DNA of 7,949 nt. Origin: JAPLFM01 sp964650885. Lineage in GTDB: Bacteria; Bacteroidota; Ignavibacteria; Kapaibacteriales; UBA2268. The stretch covers positions 1-7,949 of the forward strand of contig CAZYXG010000068.1 of the NCBI GenBank assembly GCA_964650885.1, in the 5' to 3' direction. Of this stretch, positions 1-6,456 are shown one piece after another; within the stretch, counting starts at the first letter, position 1, and each line of letters opens with the position of its first letter. Position numbers and translations under genes: made by a program. The notes below the pieces were generated by a model that was not told the origin of the DNA, did not search any database, and worked only from the letters and a program-made list of their open reading frames with translations.

Positions 1-2
1 CA

Positions 3-1637
3 AGGATTGCCGAAGTTGCAATGTGGCTTATCGACCACCAAATGAATATGCAAATTAGCAATGAGTTTGGGCAATACTTTGTTCGTTTGCCTTTGAAAAA
101 AGCGGCTAAAATCGTTCATGGAAACGCATTACAAACTGATTGGCAGAGTTTATTAAACCCTGTCAATACGATAAATGTTGTTGCTAAACATGCAAATATT
201 TACTTGGTAGAAGAACCATTTGAAGAGTATAAAACAGTTAATGTTCAAACAGAAACTGTTGAAATATTTAAAGGTTTAAAGCCTGAAAACACAAACGAAA
301 TAAGATTTGATTATATACTTGGCAATCCGCCATTTATTGGTTCTAAAATAATGACACAATCTCAAAGAGATGATGTTGTAAAAGAGTTTGATAATATTCA
401 AGGGGCAGGAGTTTTAGATTATGTTACTGCTTGGTATATTAAAGCGGCAAAGTACATCCAAGGAACTAAAACTAAAGTTGCTTTTGTTTCTACAAATTCA
501 ATAGTACAAGGCGAACAAACCAGTATTTTGTGGGGACAAATGCTGAACAAATACAAAATCAAAATCCATTTTGCTCACCGCACTTTTAAATGGAGCAACG
601 AAGCAAAAGGAAATGCTGCTGTGTATTGTGTGATAGTTGGCTTTGCAAATTATGATACTAACGATAAAATCATTTTTGATTATGAAAACATAAAAGGAGA
701 GGCACATGAAGTAAAGGCTAAAAATATCAATCCGTATTTAGTTGACGCAAAAGATTTATTGATAAACAAAAGTTCTAATCCCATTTGTCAAGTTCCGAAA
801 ATGAGTTTTGGTAATATGCCTTTAGACGGAGGAAACTTGCTATTATCGGATGAAGAGAAAAACGCATTTGTTTTAAAAGAACCCAAAGCAGAAAAATTTA
901 TCAAGCCCTTAATTTCAGCGTATGAATTTTTAAACGGTGAACAACGTTGGTGTATTTGGCTTGTTGGAGCAGAGCCAAGCGAACTAAAACAATTGCCAGA
1001 AGTTCTAAAACGTATTGAAGCAGTAAAGAAATTTCGTCTTAACAGCGTTGCACCTTCAACTCAAAAATTTGCAGCAACACCAACTTTATTTCGTGACAGA
1101 AATCAACCCGATACTTACGTTTTAATCCCAAGACATTCTTCTGAAAACAGAAAATATATTCCAATGGGCTTCTTTGATGAAAACTCTATTGCAAGCGATA
1201 GTTGTCTATTTATTGAAGGTGCAAAACTTTATCATTTTGGAATTTTAATGTCTGCAATGCATATGGCTTGGGTAAAATCAGTTTGCGGACGATTAAAAAG
1301 TGATTATCGTTATTCAAAAGATATAGTATACAACAATTATCCTTTCCCAGATAATCCAAACGACAAACAAGTAAAAGCCATTGAAACAGCAGCACAAAAA
1401 GTATTAGATGCAAGACTTCAATTTCCAAACAGTTCGCTTGCCGACCTTTACGCCCCTTTGACAATGCCACCTGCGTTGACAAAAGCCCATAATGAGTTAG
1501 ACAAAGCAGTTGACTTGGCTTACAGATCACAAGCGTTTACAAGTGAAGCCAATAGAATGGAATTCCTGTTTGAATTATACGAAAAATATACGGCAGACCT
1601 TTTCACAAAAGATAAGCCAAAAAGGAAAAAGAAGTAG
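3..1637 (+). CDS. MmeI-type N6-adenine DNA methyltransferase / type IIL restriction-modification protein, 5'-truncated by window edge
   Basis: This is the C-terminal part of an MmeI-family protein, in which an N-terminal nuclease, a methyltransferase and a target-recognition domain share one chain. The methyltransferase transfers a methyl group from S-adenosylmethionine to adenine N6. The catalytic motif IV, NPPF, is encoded at 324-335. The following STNSIVQGEQ segment (about 490-520) is typical of this family. The rest, to the lysine-rich end KPKRKKK, should hold the target-recognition and C-terminal helical domains. The frame is open through the left edge: codons 3-20 read RIAEVA and lead into MWLIDHQMN, the conserved segment that follows the SAM-binding motifs. 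The ATG at 21 is therefore internal. About 544 residues are visible, whereas MmeI itself is around 900. SAM motif I and any PD-(D/E)XK nuclease lie off-window, so whether this copy also cuts DNA cannot be told here. DNA target unknown. Confidence 0.88.
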   Translation, partial: RIAEVAMWLIDHQMNMQISNEFGQYFVRLPLKKAAKIVHGNALQTDWQSLLNPVNTINVVAKHANIYLVEEPFEEYKTVNVQTETVEIFKGLKPENTNEIRFDYILGNPPFIGSKIMTQSQRDDVVKEFDNIQGAGVLDYVTAWYIKAAKYIQGTKTKVAFVSTNSIVQGEQTSILWGQMLNKYKIKIHFAHRTFKWSNEAKGNAAVYCVIVGFANYDTNDKIIFDYENIKGEAHEVKAKNINPYLVDAKDLLINKSSNPICQVPKMSFGNMPLDGGNLLLSDEEKNAFVLKEPKAEKFIKPLISAYEFLNGEQRWCIWLVGAEPSELKQLPEVLKRIEAVKKFRLNSVAPSTQKFAATPTLFRDRNQPDTYVLIPRHSSENRKYIPMGFFDENSIASDSCLFIEGAKLYHFGILMSAMHMAWVKSVCGRLKSDYRYSKDIVYNNYPFPDNPNDKQVKAIETAAQKVLDARLQFPNSSLADLYAPLTMPPALTKAHNELDKAVDLAYRSQAFTSEANRMEFLFELYEKYTADLFTKDKPKRKKK

Positions 1638-1798
1638 CAAGAAGAGAAGTAATGAAAATATTCGTTGTGAATTTTTCAAGATTCTTATTTTGAATATAAC
1701 AAGTTCAATGACCCAATTTCTATTAACAACAGCTATGGATACCAGACATCTCCGTTATGACTTGGAAACAAACCTTCCTTAGGTAAGTTATATACTCC

Positions 1799-2806
1799 TT
1801 ATTTAAATTTACTCTCTTCTAAATTTAGCCAGTCTAATGCGGTTTTGTATAGCAATTGGTTTTTTACGTTTGTTGGTAAGCTCATTGATTCTATTAATTC
1901 GCCTGGCTTTAGTTCACCCAATGGAAACGGATAGTCTGTACCAAGTGCTATTTTATCTGCACCAATCATTTCTATTAAAAATCTTAGCATTCTTTCGTCA
2001 TGCACAAGCGAATCTATATAAAAGCTACCCAGATAGTCACTCGGTTTTTTAACGTTATTGATAGCTACTAAATCAGGTCTGGCAAAGTATCCATGCTCTA
2101 TCCTACCTAAGGTGGCTGGAAATGAACCACCACCGTGAGCAAAACAAACTTTTAAATTTGGGAATTTCTCGAAAACTCCACCGAAAATCATTGAGCAAAT
2201 TGCTATTGCATTTTCTGCTGGCATTCCCACAAGCCAAGGCAACCAGTATTTCTGCATACGTTCTTTGCCAACCATATCCCAAGGATGAACGAAGATAGCA
2301 CAGCCCAATTGCTCTGCTGCTGCATAGAAAGGGAATAGCTTTTCATCGTCCAGATTCATACCGTTTATGTTTGAGCCAATTTCGATACCAGGGAATTTCA
2401 AATCTCCAACACAGCGTTCCATTTCCTGAATAGCCAAGTCGGTGTGTTGCATAGGCACTGTGCCAAGCCCGATAAATCTTTTTGGGAATAGATTGACTAT
2501 GTCAGCAATATGGTCGTTCAAATATTTTGATACTTCTAAAGTGTCGTGTGGTTTTGCCCAATAATTGAAAAGCACTGGAATAGTAGAAAGCACTTGCACA
2601 TCAAGCGAAAATGCGTTGCTCTCTTCCAGCCGAGCTTCGGCATCCCAGCAGTTGCATTCAATTTCTCTAAAAAACTCGCCGTCTTTCATCATTTTAGCAC
2701 AGCGTGGCTTGTGGTGGTCAAGCGATATGAATCCTCCATAGCCAAACTTTTCTCGGAAGTTGGGAAGATTCTCAGGAATAATGTGAGTATGTATATCTAT
2801 TTTCAA
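1799..2806 (-). CDS. ACMSD: 2-amino-3-carboxymuconate-6-semialdehyde decarboxylase (amidohydrolase family)
   Basis: A cytoplasmic zinc enzyme that decarboxylates 2-amino-3-carboxymuconate-6-semialdehyde, made from 3-hydroxyanthranilate, to 2-aminomuconate-6-semialdehyde. This steers tryptophan carbon into catabolism and away from quinolinate and NAD. The 335 residues are collinear with animal ACMSD as I remember it. Visible metal ligands are H6 and H8 (the IDIHTH start), H174 (FVHPWDM) and D291 (LGTDYPFPLGEL). Also present are the substrate-contact R47, the catalytic H224 (CFAHGGGSFP) and the KYWLPWLVGMPAE segment around 186-198. The start codon is TTG. No ATG lies upstream in frame before a stop about 45 bases away, and TTG places H6 and H8 exactly where the family has them. 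No clear Shine-Dalgarno sequence is seen. The gene lies 86 bases downstream of a kelch gene on the same strand and converges with the methyltransferase. No other kynurenine-pathway gene is in the window. Confidence 0.93.
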   Translation of the reverse strand: MKIDIHTHIIPENLPNFREKFGYGGFISLDHHKPRCAKMMKDGEFFREIECNCWDAEARLEESNAFSLDVQVLSTIPVLFNYWAKPHDTLEVSKYLNDHIADIVNLFPKRFIGLGTVPMQHTDLAIQEMERCVGDLKFPGIEIGSNINGMNLDDEKLFPFYAAAEQLGCAIFVHPWDMVGKERMQKYWLPWLVGMPAENAIAICSMIFGGVFEKFPNLKVCFAHGGGSFPATLGRIEHGYFARPDLVAINNVKKPSDYLGSFYIDSLVHDERMLRFLIEMIGADKIALGTDYPFPLGELKPGELIESMSLPTNVKNQLLYKTALDWLNLEESKFK

Positions 2807-2837
2807 TTCAATTTTAAAAAGTGATTTTGCAATAGAA

Positions 2838-2868
2838 ACAATATACGAAACTCATTTATAAAGAACAA
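2838..2868 (-). promoter_or_regulatory. Candidate Bacteroidota-type promoter for the ACMSD gene
   Basis: Read on the minus strand, a TTG (2866-2868) is followed after 20 bases by TATATTGT (2838-2845). The Bacteroidota housekeeping sigma factor prefers TTG at -33 and TAnnTTTG at -7, with about 19 bases between. The -7 match is only six of eight positions. The site ends about 32 bases upstream of the TTG start codon, a sensible distance. In such AT-rich sequence a match of this quality can arise by chance. Confidence 0.25.
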
Positions 2869-2892
2869 AAACTGCTCTGTTAATTATAAAGT

Positions 2893-3351
2893 TTAGGAGA
2901 ATATATTTCTTTTATAGTACACTCCAAACAAATTGAAAAGCGAGATTAAAACAATTCTTGCCCATTCTGAAAGAGTTGGTATGTTTGCAGCAGCAACTAA
3001 TGGGAACGCTAAGCCACCTGGGTCATCTATCACTCCATTCACTATCCCATCGGCATCGCCTGAACCGCCATCTGTTAGCTCAAGTGTAACTGCTAATCCT
3101 GACCTACCAGCTCCAGGAAAATTTGTTTTTTGAGTCCAAATGTTTGTTGATATATCATATTCCCAAAGCTCCGATGGGTCTGCAGCTCCCCCACCGTCAA
3201 TGTAATATATTTTTGTTCCAACTATAAATGAATTGCCCCCATAATCTACACCACCAAGATATGTTGCTTTTGCAGTCCACAGACCTTGGGCATACCCATT
3301 TTGAAAAGATAGGAGAAGTAATGCTAATATAACTATAAACTTTATTTTCAT
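2893..3351 (-). CDS. Secreted kelch-repeat fragment with an IPTL-CTERM sorting tail, possibly an internally deleted gene
   Basis: A 152-residue exported protein of unknown function. Residues 1-21 are a Sec signal peptide (K2/K4, hydrophobic core 5-16, cleavage likely after GYA). Residues 24-88 resemble a Bacteroidota kelch beta-propeller blade: GLWTAKATYLGG, then the ELWEYDISTNIWTQK blade ending, then NFPGAGRSG starting the next. That blade breaks off at residue 88. Residues 90-117 (LTDGGSGDADGIVNGVIDDPGG) resemble the end of a choice-of-anchor U domain. The tail is an IPTL-CTERM signal: IPTLSEW at 124-130, a hydrophobic helix at 131-146, then KR. Such tails are thought to be processed by exosortase H-type enzymes. 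A whole propeller needs several blades, so this is either a decayed or deleted gene or a very small adhesin. The ATG is preceded directly by an in-frame TAA and, seven bases upstream, by AAGGA. Confidence 0.78.
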   Translation of the reverse strand: MKIKFIVILALLLLSFQNGYAQGLWTAKATYLGGVDYGGNSFIVGTKIYYIDGGGAADPSELWEYDISTNIWTQKTNFPGAGRSGLAVTLELTDGGSGDADGIVNGVIDDPGGLAFPLVAAANIPTLSEWARIVLISLFNLFGVYYKRNIFS

Positions 3352-3512
3352 TTATGCATCCTTGCATGAATTTTTATTGTTAACTTCAATTATCACAACT
3401 ATTTATATAAACTTTAGATTTAATTGTAAAGGTACATTTCAAAAATATTTCAATCAACTGAAACAAGATTCTCTCTAATCAGTTATTACTTATAGAATGA
3501 CACAATAATGAA
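3352..3512. promoter_or_regulatory. Divergent intergenic region between the kelch gene and the sigma-factor operon
   Basis: This 161-base AT-rich spacer must carry the promoters of the minus-strand kelch gene and the plus-strand sigma operon. On the minus strand, the kelch ribosome site AAGGA (3359-3363) lies between the arms of a small inverted repeat, ATGCA (3354-3358) and TGCAT (3363-3367), so it could sit in a hairpin loop. On the plus strand, TGAAAC at 3459-3464 looks like an ECF-type -35 element, but no convincing -10 follows. TACATTTC at 3433-3440 approximates the Bacteroidota -7 element without a good TTG at the right distance. None of the promoter matches is strong. Confidence 0.4.
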
Positions 3513-4073
3513 ATGATTCAAAAAGTAAGTAACAAATCCGATGAGCAATTATTCGAGATGCTTTCTGGCGATAAAGCCAAAAAAGAAGCTGGATTTACTG
3601 AATTGTATCAACGCCATTCTCAGCGAATTTACCAATATTGCCGTAGAATTTGTGTCAACGACGAGCTTGCAAGCGATGTACTTCAGGAAACTTTCCTCAA
3701 GTTACTTAATGCAGCTCAAAGCAAACAGGTAATGACCAATATTCCTGGCTTTATGCTAAGAATTGCTAGAAATCACTGTTTGGATATTCGCAAAAAACAA
3801 AATAAGCAAGTCACTTTCGATAATATTGAAATTCCTTCTTACGATATTTCATTGGAGTCAAAAGAACTTAAGCATCTGCTTGTGATAGCTTTAGATGCAC
3901 TGCCAGATGAACAAAAAGAAGCAATTGTGCTTCAAGCGTATAGTGGACTTAGCTATCAAGAAATAAGTGAAATTACTAATGTGCCTATTTCAACTGTCCG
4001 AAATTGGGTTGTCCGTGGCAAAAAGAAATTGAGAGAAATCCTCGCACCATATATTAAGGAATTGGAGCAATAA
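3513..4073 (+). CDS. ECF-type RNA polymerase sigma factor
   Basis: A 186-residue group IV (ECF) sigma-70 factor that directs RNA polymerase to a stress- or signal-specific regulon. Sigma region 2 covers about residues 28-97. Region 2.2 is visible as ASDVLQETFLKLL (53-65), and the DNA-melting and -10-reading part as IPGFMLRIARNHCLDIRKK (77-95). Region 3 is absent, as expected of an ECF factor. Region 4 covers about 124-178, with LDALPDEQKEAI and the -35-reading helix-turn-helix SYQEISEITNVPISTVRNW (147-165), then basic RGKKKLRE. The ATG is fixed by an in-frame TGA at 3498-3500; the nearby ATG at 3508 is out of frame. No clear Shine-Dalgarno is seen. The next gene begins five bases after the stop and carries an anti-sigma-like N-terminus, so the pair is almost certainly a sigma/anti-sigma unit. 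The regulon cannot be read from this window. Confidence 0.95.
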   Translation: MIQKVSNKSDEQLFEMLSGDKAKKEAGFTELYQRHSQRIYQYCRRICVNDELASDVLQETFLKLLNAAQSKQVMTNIPGFMLRIARNHCLDIRKKQNKQVTFDNIEIPSYDISLESKELKHLLVIALDALPDEQKEAIVLQAYSGLSYQEISEITNVPISTVRNWVVRGKKKLREILAPYIKELEQ

Positions 4074-4078
4074 ACAAT

Positions 4079-5329
4079 ATGTTATCTGAAACTAACTATT
4101 CAATGTCTGAATTAGTCTATCTATTTGTGGATGGAGAATCTACTCCTTTGCAAAATGATATTCTTTTTAACGCACTTGCAAGCAATACTGATTTGCAACA
4201 AGAGCTGCAAGAGGCAATTCTAATTCGTGATACTTTGGTAAGTGATAGTGTCGCTTTGGCTGTACCACTGAAAATCACAACTACTATTTTCCAAAATGCT
4301 GGAGTTGCTTTGCCAAGCAATTTAGTAGTTGGTGCAGCGGCTTCATTTGGTGAGAAAATATTCCTTGGCTTTAAGTCAATTGCATTGCCTTTATTTACTG
4401 CTGTCGGCGGTGCTTTTATAGCTCTTGGTTTTATGAACTACTTCCAATCTGAAAATAATGCATCAAACAACACTTTAGCTGGCACAAATTTAAATAAATA
4501 TACAAATAATAATCCAAACACATTTTCTAATAATCGCAACAATAAATTAACTGATAATAATTTTAGCAACAATAAAATAAGTAATAATAAACATAATAAT
4601 ATCACAACTGCAAATGAAATTGTAGCTAAAAAGGAAGATAAAATTGAAGAAAGTAATATTACTACTTCAATTCTTAAATCCAATGAAACACAAGTTTATA
4701 ATAAATCAATAGCAATCTCACAAAGTGCTTTGGCACAAAATACGAGTCTTCTAAATCAAATATTATTTACAAATAATAACAATTTAACAAGTAGCCCAAT
4801 TGGTAATTTACCAATAAATAACTCGGAATTTATTACCAGTTATAACGAAAAGCTGCCATTATCTTTTGCAGTGCGTGGCATGATGAATCTATCTTCATTC
4901 CCAGCTGGCACAAAAAGCACAGCCAATGAAGTGCCGAGTAATTTCACTATTTCAATCGGCTATGATTTAACTGCAGAAACTAAAATTGGTATAGAAGGTG
5001 GACGACAGTCTATCCGATACTATACTTTTGAAAATGGAAAAAACGAGAAAGCCACTCAACGAGAATCAATAGATTGGGCTGGAGCTTACATTCGACATAA
5101 TTTCAATGAATTAACTTTTTTTAACTTAACTCCTTTTGCAAACGGAACTTTAGGCGCAACTGTTTCCGGACCTACTGGACGAATGATAACTGGTTTCAAA
5201 TGGCAGCCAGAAAATAGTATTTCGCTATCGGCTGGAGTCGAAGCAAGTACTTTTTTCTACCAGAAATCATCGAACTGGCAAAACATTAGTGCATTAGGAT
5301 TTATTTATCAAGTTGAAATCAATTACTAA
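4079..5329 (+). CDS. Putative dual membrane-spanning anti-sigma factor (cytoplasmic anti-sigma domain, TM helix, Asn-rich linker, C-terminal outer-membrane barrel)
   Basis: A 416-residue protein predicted to hold the neighbouring sigma factor inactive and release it on an envelope signal. Residues 1-75 resemble the small helical anti-sigma domain of many Bacteroidota (LVYLFVDGE, later NTDLQQELQEA), with no zinc-binding His/Cys motif. Residues 94-122 form one hydrophobic segment with lysines on its N-terminal side, which predicts N-in topology; there is no signal peptide. Residues 125-250 are low complexity, with 23 Asn in 125-180. Residues 259-416 contain eight amphipathic beta-strand candidates (about 261-271, 288-298, 301-312, 329-342, 348-362, 367-377, 380-394 and 404-416). 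The last strand, GFIYQVEINY, alternates hydrophobic residues and ends in Tyr, like an outer-membrane beta-signal. I recall this layout from Bacteroides Dma proteins. The domain order is read from sequence; sigma binding and barrel insertion are inferred. A soluble periplasmic beta domain is the alternative. Confidence 0.75.
   Translation: MLSETNYSMSELVYLFVDGESTPLQNDILFNALASNTDLQQELQEAILIRDTLVSDSVALAVPLKITTTIFQNAGVALPSNLVVGAAASFGEKIFLGFKSIALPLFTAVGGAFIALGFMNYFQSENNASNNTLAGTNLNKYTNNNPNTFSNNRNNKLTDNNFSNNKISNNKHNNITTANEIVAKKEDKIEESNITTSILKSNETQVYNKSIAISQSALAQNTSLLNQILFTNNNNLTSSPIGNLPINNSEFITSYNEKLPLSFAVRGMMNLSSFPAGTKSTANEVPSNFTISIGYDLTAETKIGIEGGRQSIRYYTFENGKNEKATQRESIDWAGAYIRHNFNELTFFNLTPFANGTLGATVSGPTGRMITGFKWQPENSISLSAGVEASTFFYQKSSNWQNISALGFIYQVEINY
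4451..4620 (+). repeat. Low-complexity AAT/AAC-rich tract encoding an Asn-rich linker
   Basis: This tract inside the anti-sigma gene is dominated by AAT and AAC codons, with many AATAAT and AACAAT units and repeated SNN, TNN and FSNN peptide motifs. It encodes about 57 residues, more than a third of them Asn. It reads as a flexible, disordered segment following the inner-membrane helix and, together with the less biased residues up to about 250, could cross the periplasm. Repeats of this kind can change length by replication slippage. Confidence 0.8.
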
Positions 5330-5347
5330 TAACAATTAAAAATAATT

Positions 5348-5353
5348 AAAGGA
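5348..5353 (+). promoter_or_regulatory. Ribosome binding site of the META-domain lipoprotein gene
   Basis: AAAGGA lies seven bases before the ATG at 5361, in a 31-base gap after the anti-sigma stop codon. A recognisable Shine-Dalgarno sequence is not the rule in Bacteroidota, so it gives useful support to this start. The short gap suggests co-transcription with the sigma and anti-sigma genes. Confidence 0.6.
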
Positions 5354-5360
5354 CAAAACA

Positions 5361-6278
5361 ATGAAAAGAATACTGTTTCTTTTTGCCTTTCTGCTGATAG
5401 GACTGTCAATACAGTCTTGCAGAGAGATGGGTTCAGACCCCTGGGATAAAGATGGAAACCCAAAAGATACAACAAATTTATCAGTTGCAAAATTAGTTGG
5501 CACAAAGTGGCGATTAGTTTCAATAGAAAGAAATAAAGGGCTTGATAGAATTACAATTCCTAGTTCAGAATCATACACATTACAGTTTAATTCCACAGCT
5601 AATGCAAGTGGTGAAATTAATTGCAATAGTTTCGGTGCCGATATTAAAACAGGTGCAAATGGCTACATTAACTTTAGCAATATAATATCAACTTTAGCTG
5701 CGTGCTTTATTGATACTTATGCTAATGATTATTATTATGGTCTAACTAATGCGAATTTATTTAGTGCGACTGCCAATGAATTACGAATAAGCTACATCCC
5801 TACTCTGCCATCTATTAATATGTCTAGTGGTACTCTTGTGTTCGCTCCTTATAAAGACCAAAATGGCGATGGCGATAGTGAAAAAGTAGAAGATTTGAGA
5901 TTGAAGCCAATGCAAGGAAAAACCTATACTCTGTATTCATTTGTGAATGCTGGTATAGAAGAAGTGCTTACTAATGCAATGAATTACAAAATAGAATTTT
6001 TCCCAAATGGTGCAGGCAAAGGAGTCGCAAACATACAAGCTGATTGCAATAAAGGCAATGCCGACTTAATGTTTAGTAAAAACTTCGATGAGATGCATTT
6101 GAGCAATATAGTTTTAACTGAGATTGATTGTCAAACTAAACCAGCAGTCTATCAATTTGTTGATTTCCTAAGAAACACTGCTTACTTCGAATATAGTGAT
6201 AATGGAAATACCTTGACAATTTGGTCATCGTTAACTACATTTGCTGAGTCTAAAATGGTGCTGAAAGTAGCTCAATAA
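5361..6278 (+). CDS. Lipoprotein with two META/HslJ-like domains and an EF-hand-like loop
   Basis: A 305-residue predicted lipoprotein. Residues 1-19 form a type II signal peptide with lipobox IQSC, so Cys20 would be the lipidated N-terminus. Residues 45-160 look like a META domain (HslJ family): LVGTKWRLVSIE, then GEINCNSFG, then ISTLAAC. Residues 184-290 appear to be a diverged second copy: MQGKTYTLYSF, KIEFFPNGAG, ADCNKGNAD, EIDC and a final strand ending LTIWSS. Each copy keeps one Cys in the GCN-like position and one in the TxxxC-like position (C88/C115 and C229/C257), which could form disulfides. Between them, residues 166-177 (DQNGDGDSEKVE) fit a 12-residue calcium loop with acidic or Asn residues at 1, 3, 5, 7, 9 and 12, though position 8 is Ser rather than hydrophobic. 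META domains lack an assigned biochemical activity; E. coli HslJ has been linked to novobiocin resistance. Third gene of the sigma operon, so it may be a target, effector or sensing partner. Confidence 0.8.
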   Translation: MKRILFLFAFLLIGLSIQSCREMGSDPWDKDGNPKDTTNLSVAKLVGTKWRLVSIERNKGLDRITIPSSESYTLQFNSTANASGEINCNSFGADIKTGANGYINFSNIISTLAACFIDTYANDYYYGLTNANLFSATANELRISYIPTLPSINMSSGTLVFAPYKDQNGDGDSEKVEDLRLKPMQGKTYTLYSFVNAGIEEVLTNAMNYKIEFFPNGAGKGVANIQADCNKGNADLMFSKNFDEMHLSNIVLTEIDCQTKPAVYQFVDFLRNTAYFEYSDNGNTLTIWSSLTTFAESKMVLKVAQ

Positions 6279-6355
6279 ATAGCTACAGAAAACTGATATT
6301 ATAAGAAATTTTGAGGTTTACTTAATAATACAACACCAGCACAAACCCCCTGGTA

Positions 6356-6393
6356 AAAAAGGCACAAAGTACTAGCCCGCTTTGTGCCTTTTT
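6356..6393. terminator. Bidirectional rho-independent terminator
   Basis: A perfect nine-base stem, GGCACAAAG (6361-6369) with CTTTGTGCC (6380-6388), encloses a ten-base loop. It is flanked by A6 on the left (6355-6360) and T5 on the right (6389-6393), which extend the pairing and give a U-tract in both directions. It lies about 80 bases past the lipoprotein stop and about 60 bases past the convergent minus-strand gene, so it can end both transcripts. Confidence 0.9.
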
Positions 6394-6456
6394 ATTAGTG
6401 GTATTCAAAATATTGTTATTTTGCAATTACTAAAAAACAAAATGGGTTAAATCCTA

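Noticed and set aside
1510..1782. 90-codon open frame overlapping the end of the methyltransferase
   Set aside because: Most of it lies in another frame of the methyltransferase gene; the composition is Lys/Ser-rich with no recognisable domain, and the part after 1637 matches nothing known.
1638..1798. Possible short gene or terminator between the convergent methyltransferase and ACMSD genes
   Set aside because: The best reading, MKIFVVNFSRFLF, is 13 codons. The only hairpin found, around 1781-1799, has a bulged six-pair stem and no proper T-tract.
2546..2824. 92-codon plus-strand frame opposite the ACMSD gene
   Set aside because: It is antisense to a confidently identified enzyme and has no domain or start signal.
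3459..3490. TGAAAC as an ECF autoregulatory promoter for the sigma operon
   Set aside because: No CGT-type or other convincing -10 element occurs 16-17 bases downstream; a single six-base match is not enough.
4451..4620. CRISPR or tandem-repeat array
   Set aside because: There is no fixed-length repeat with unique spacers; the pattern is Asn codon bias within an open reading frame.
4438..4683. Minus-strand frame encoding a very hydrophobic Leu/Ile/Val peptide
   Set aside because: It is the reverse complement of the AAT/AAC-rich linker, which automatically yields hydrophobic codons.
5336..5626. Minus-strand frames opposite the lipoprotein start
   Set aside because: They are shadows of the lipoprotein gene, which has a signal peptide, lipobox and ribosome site.
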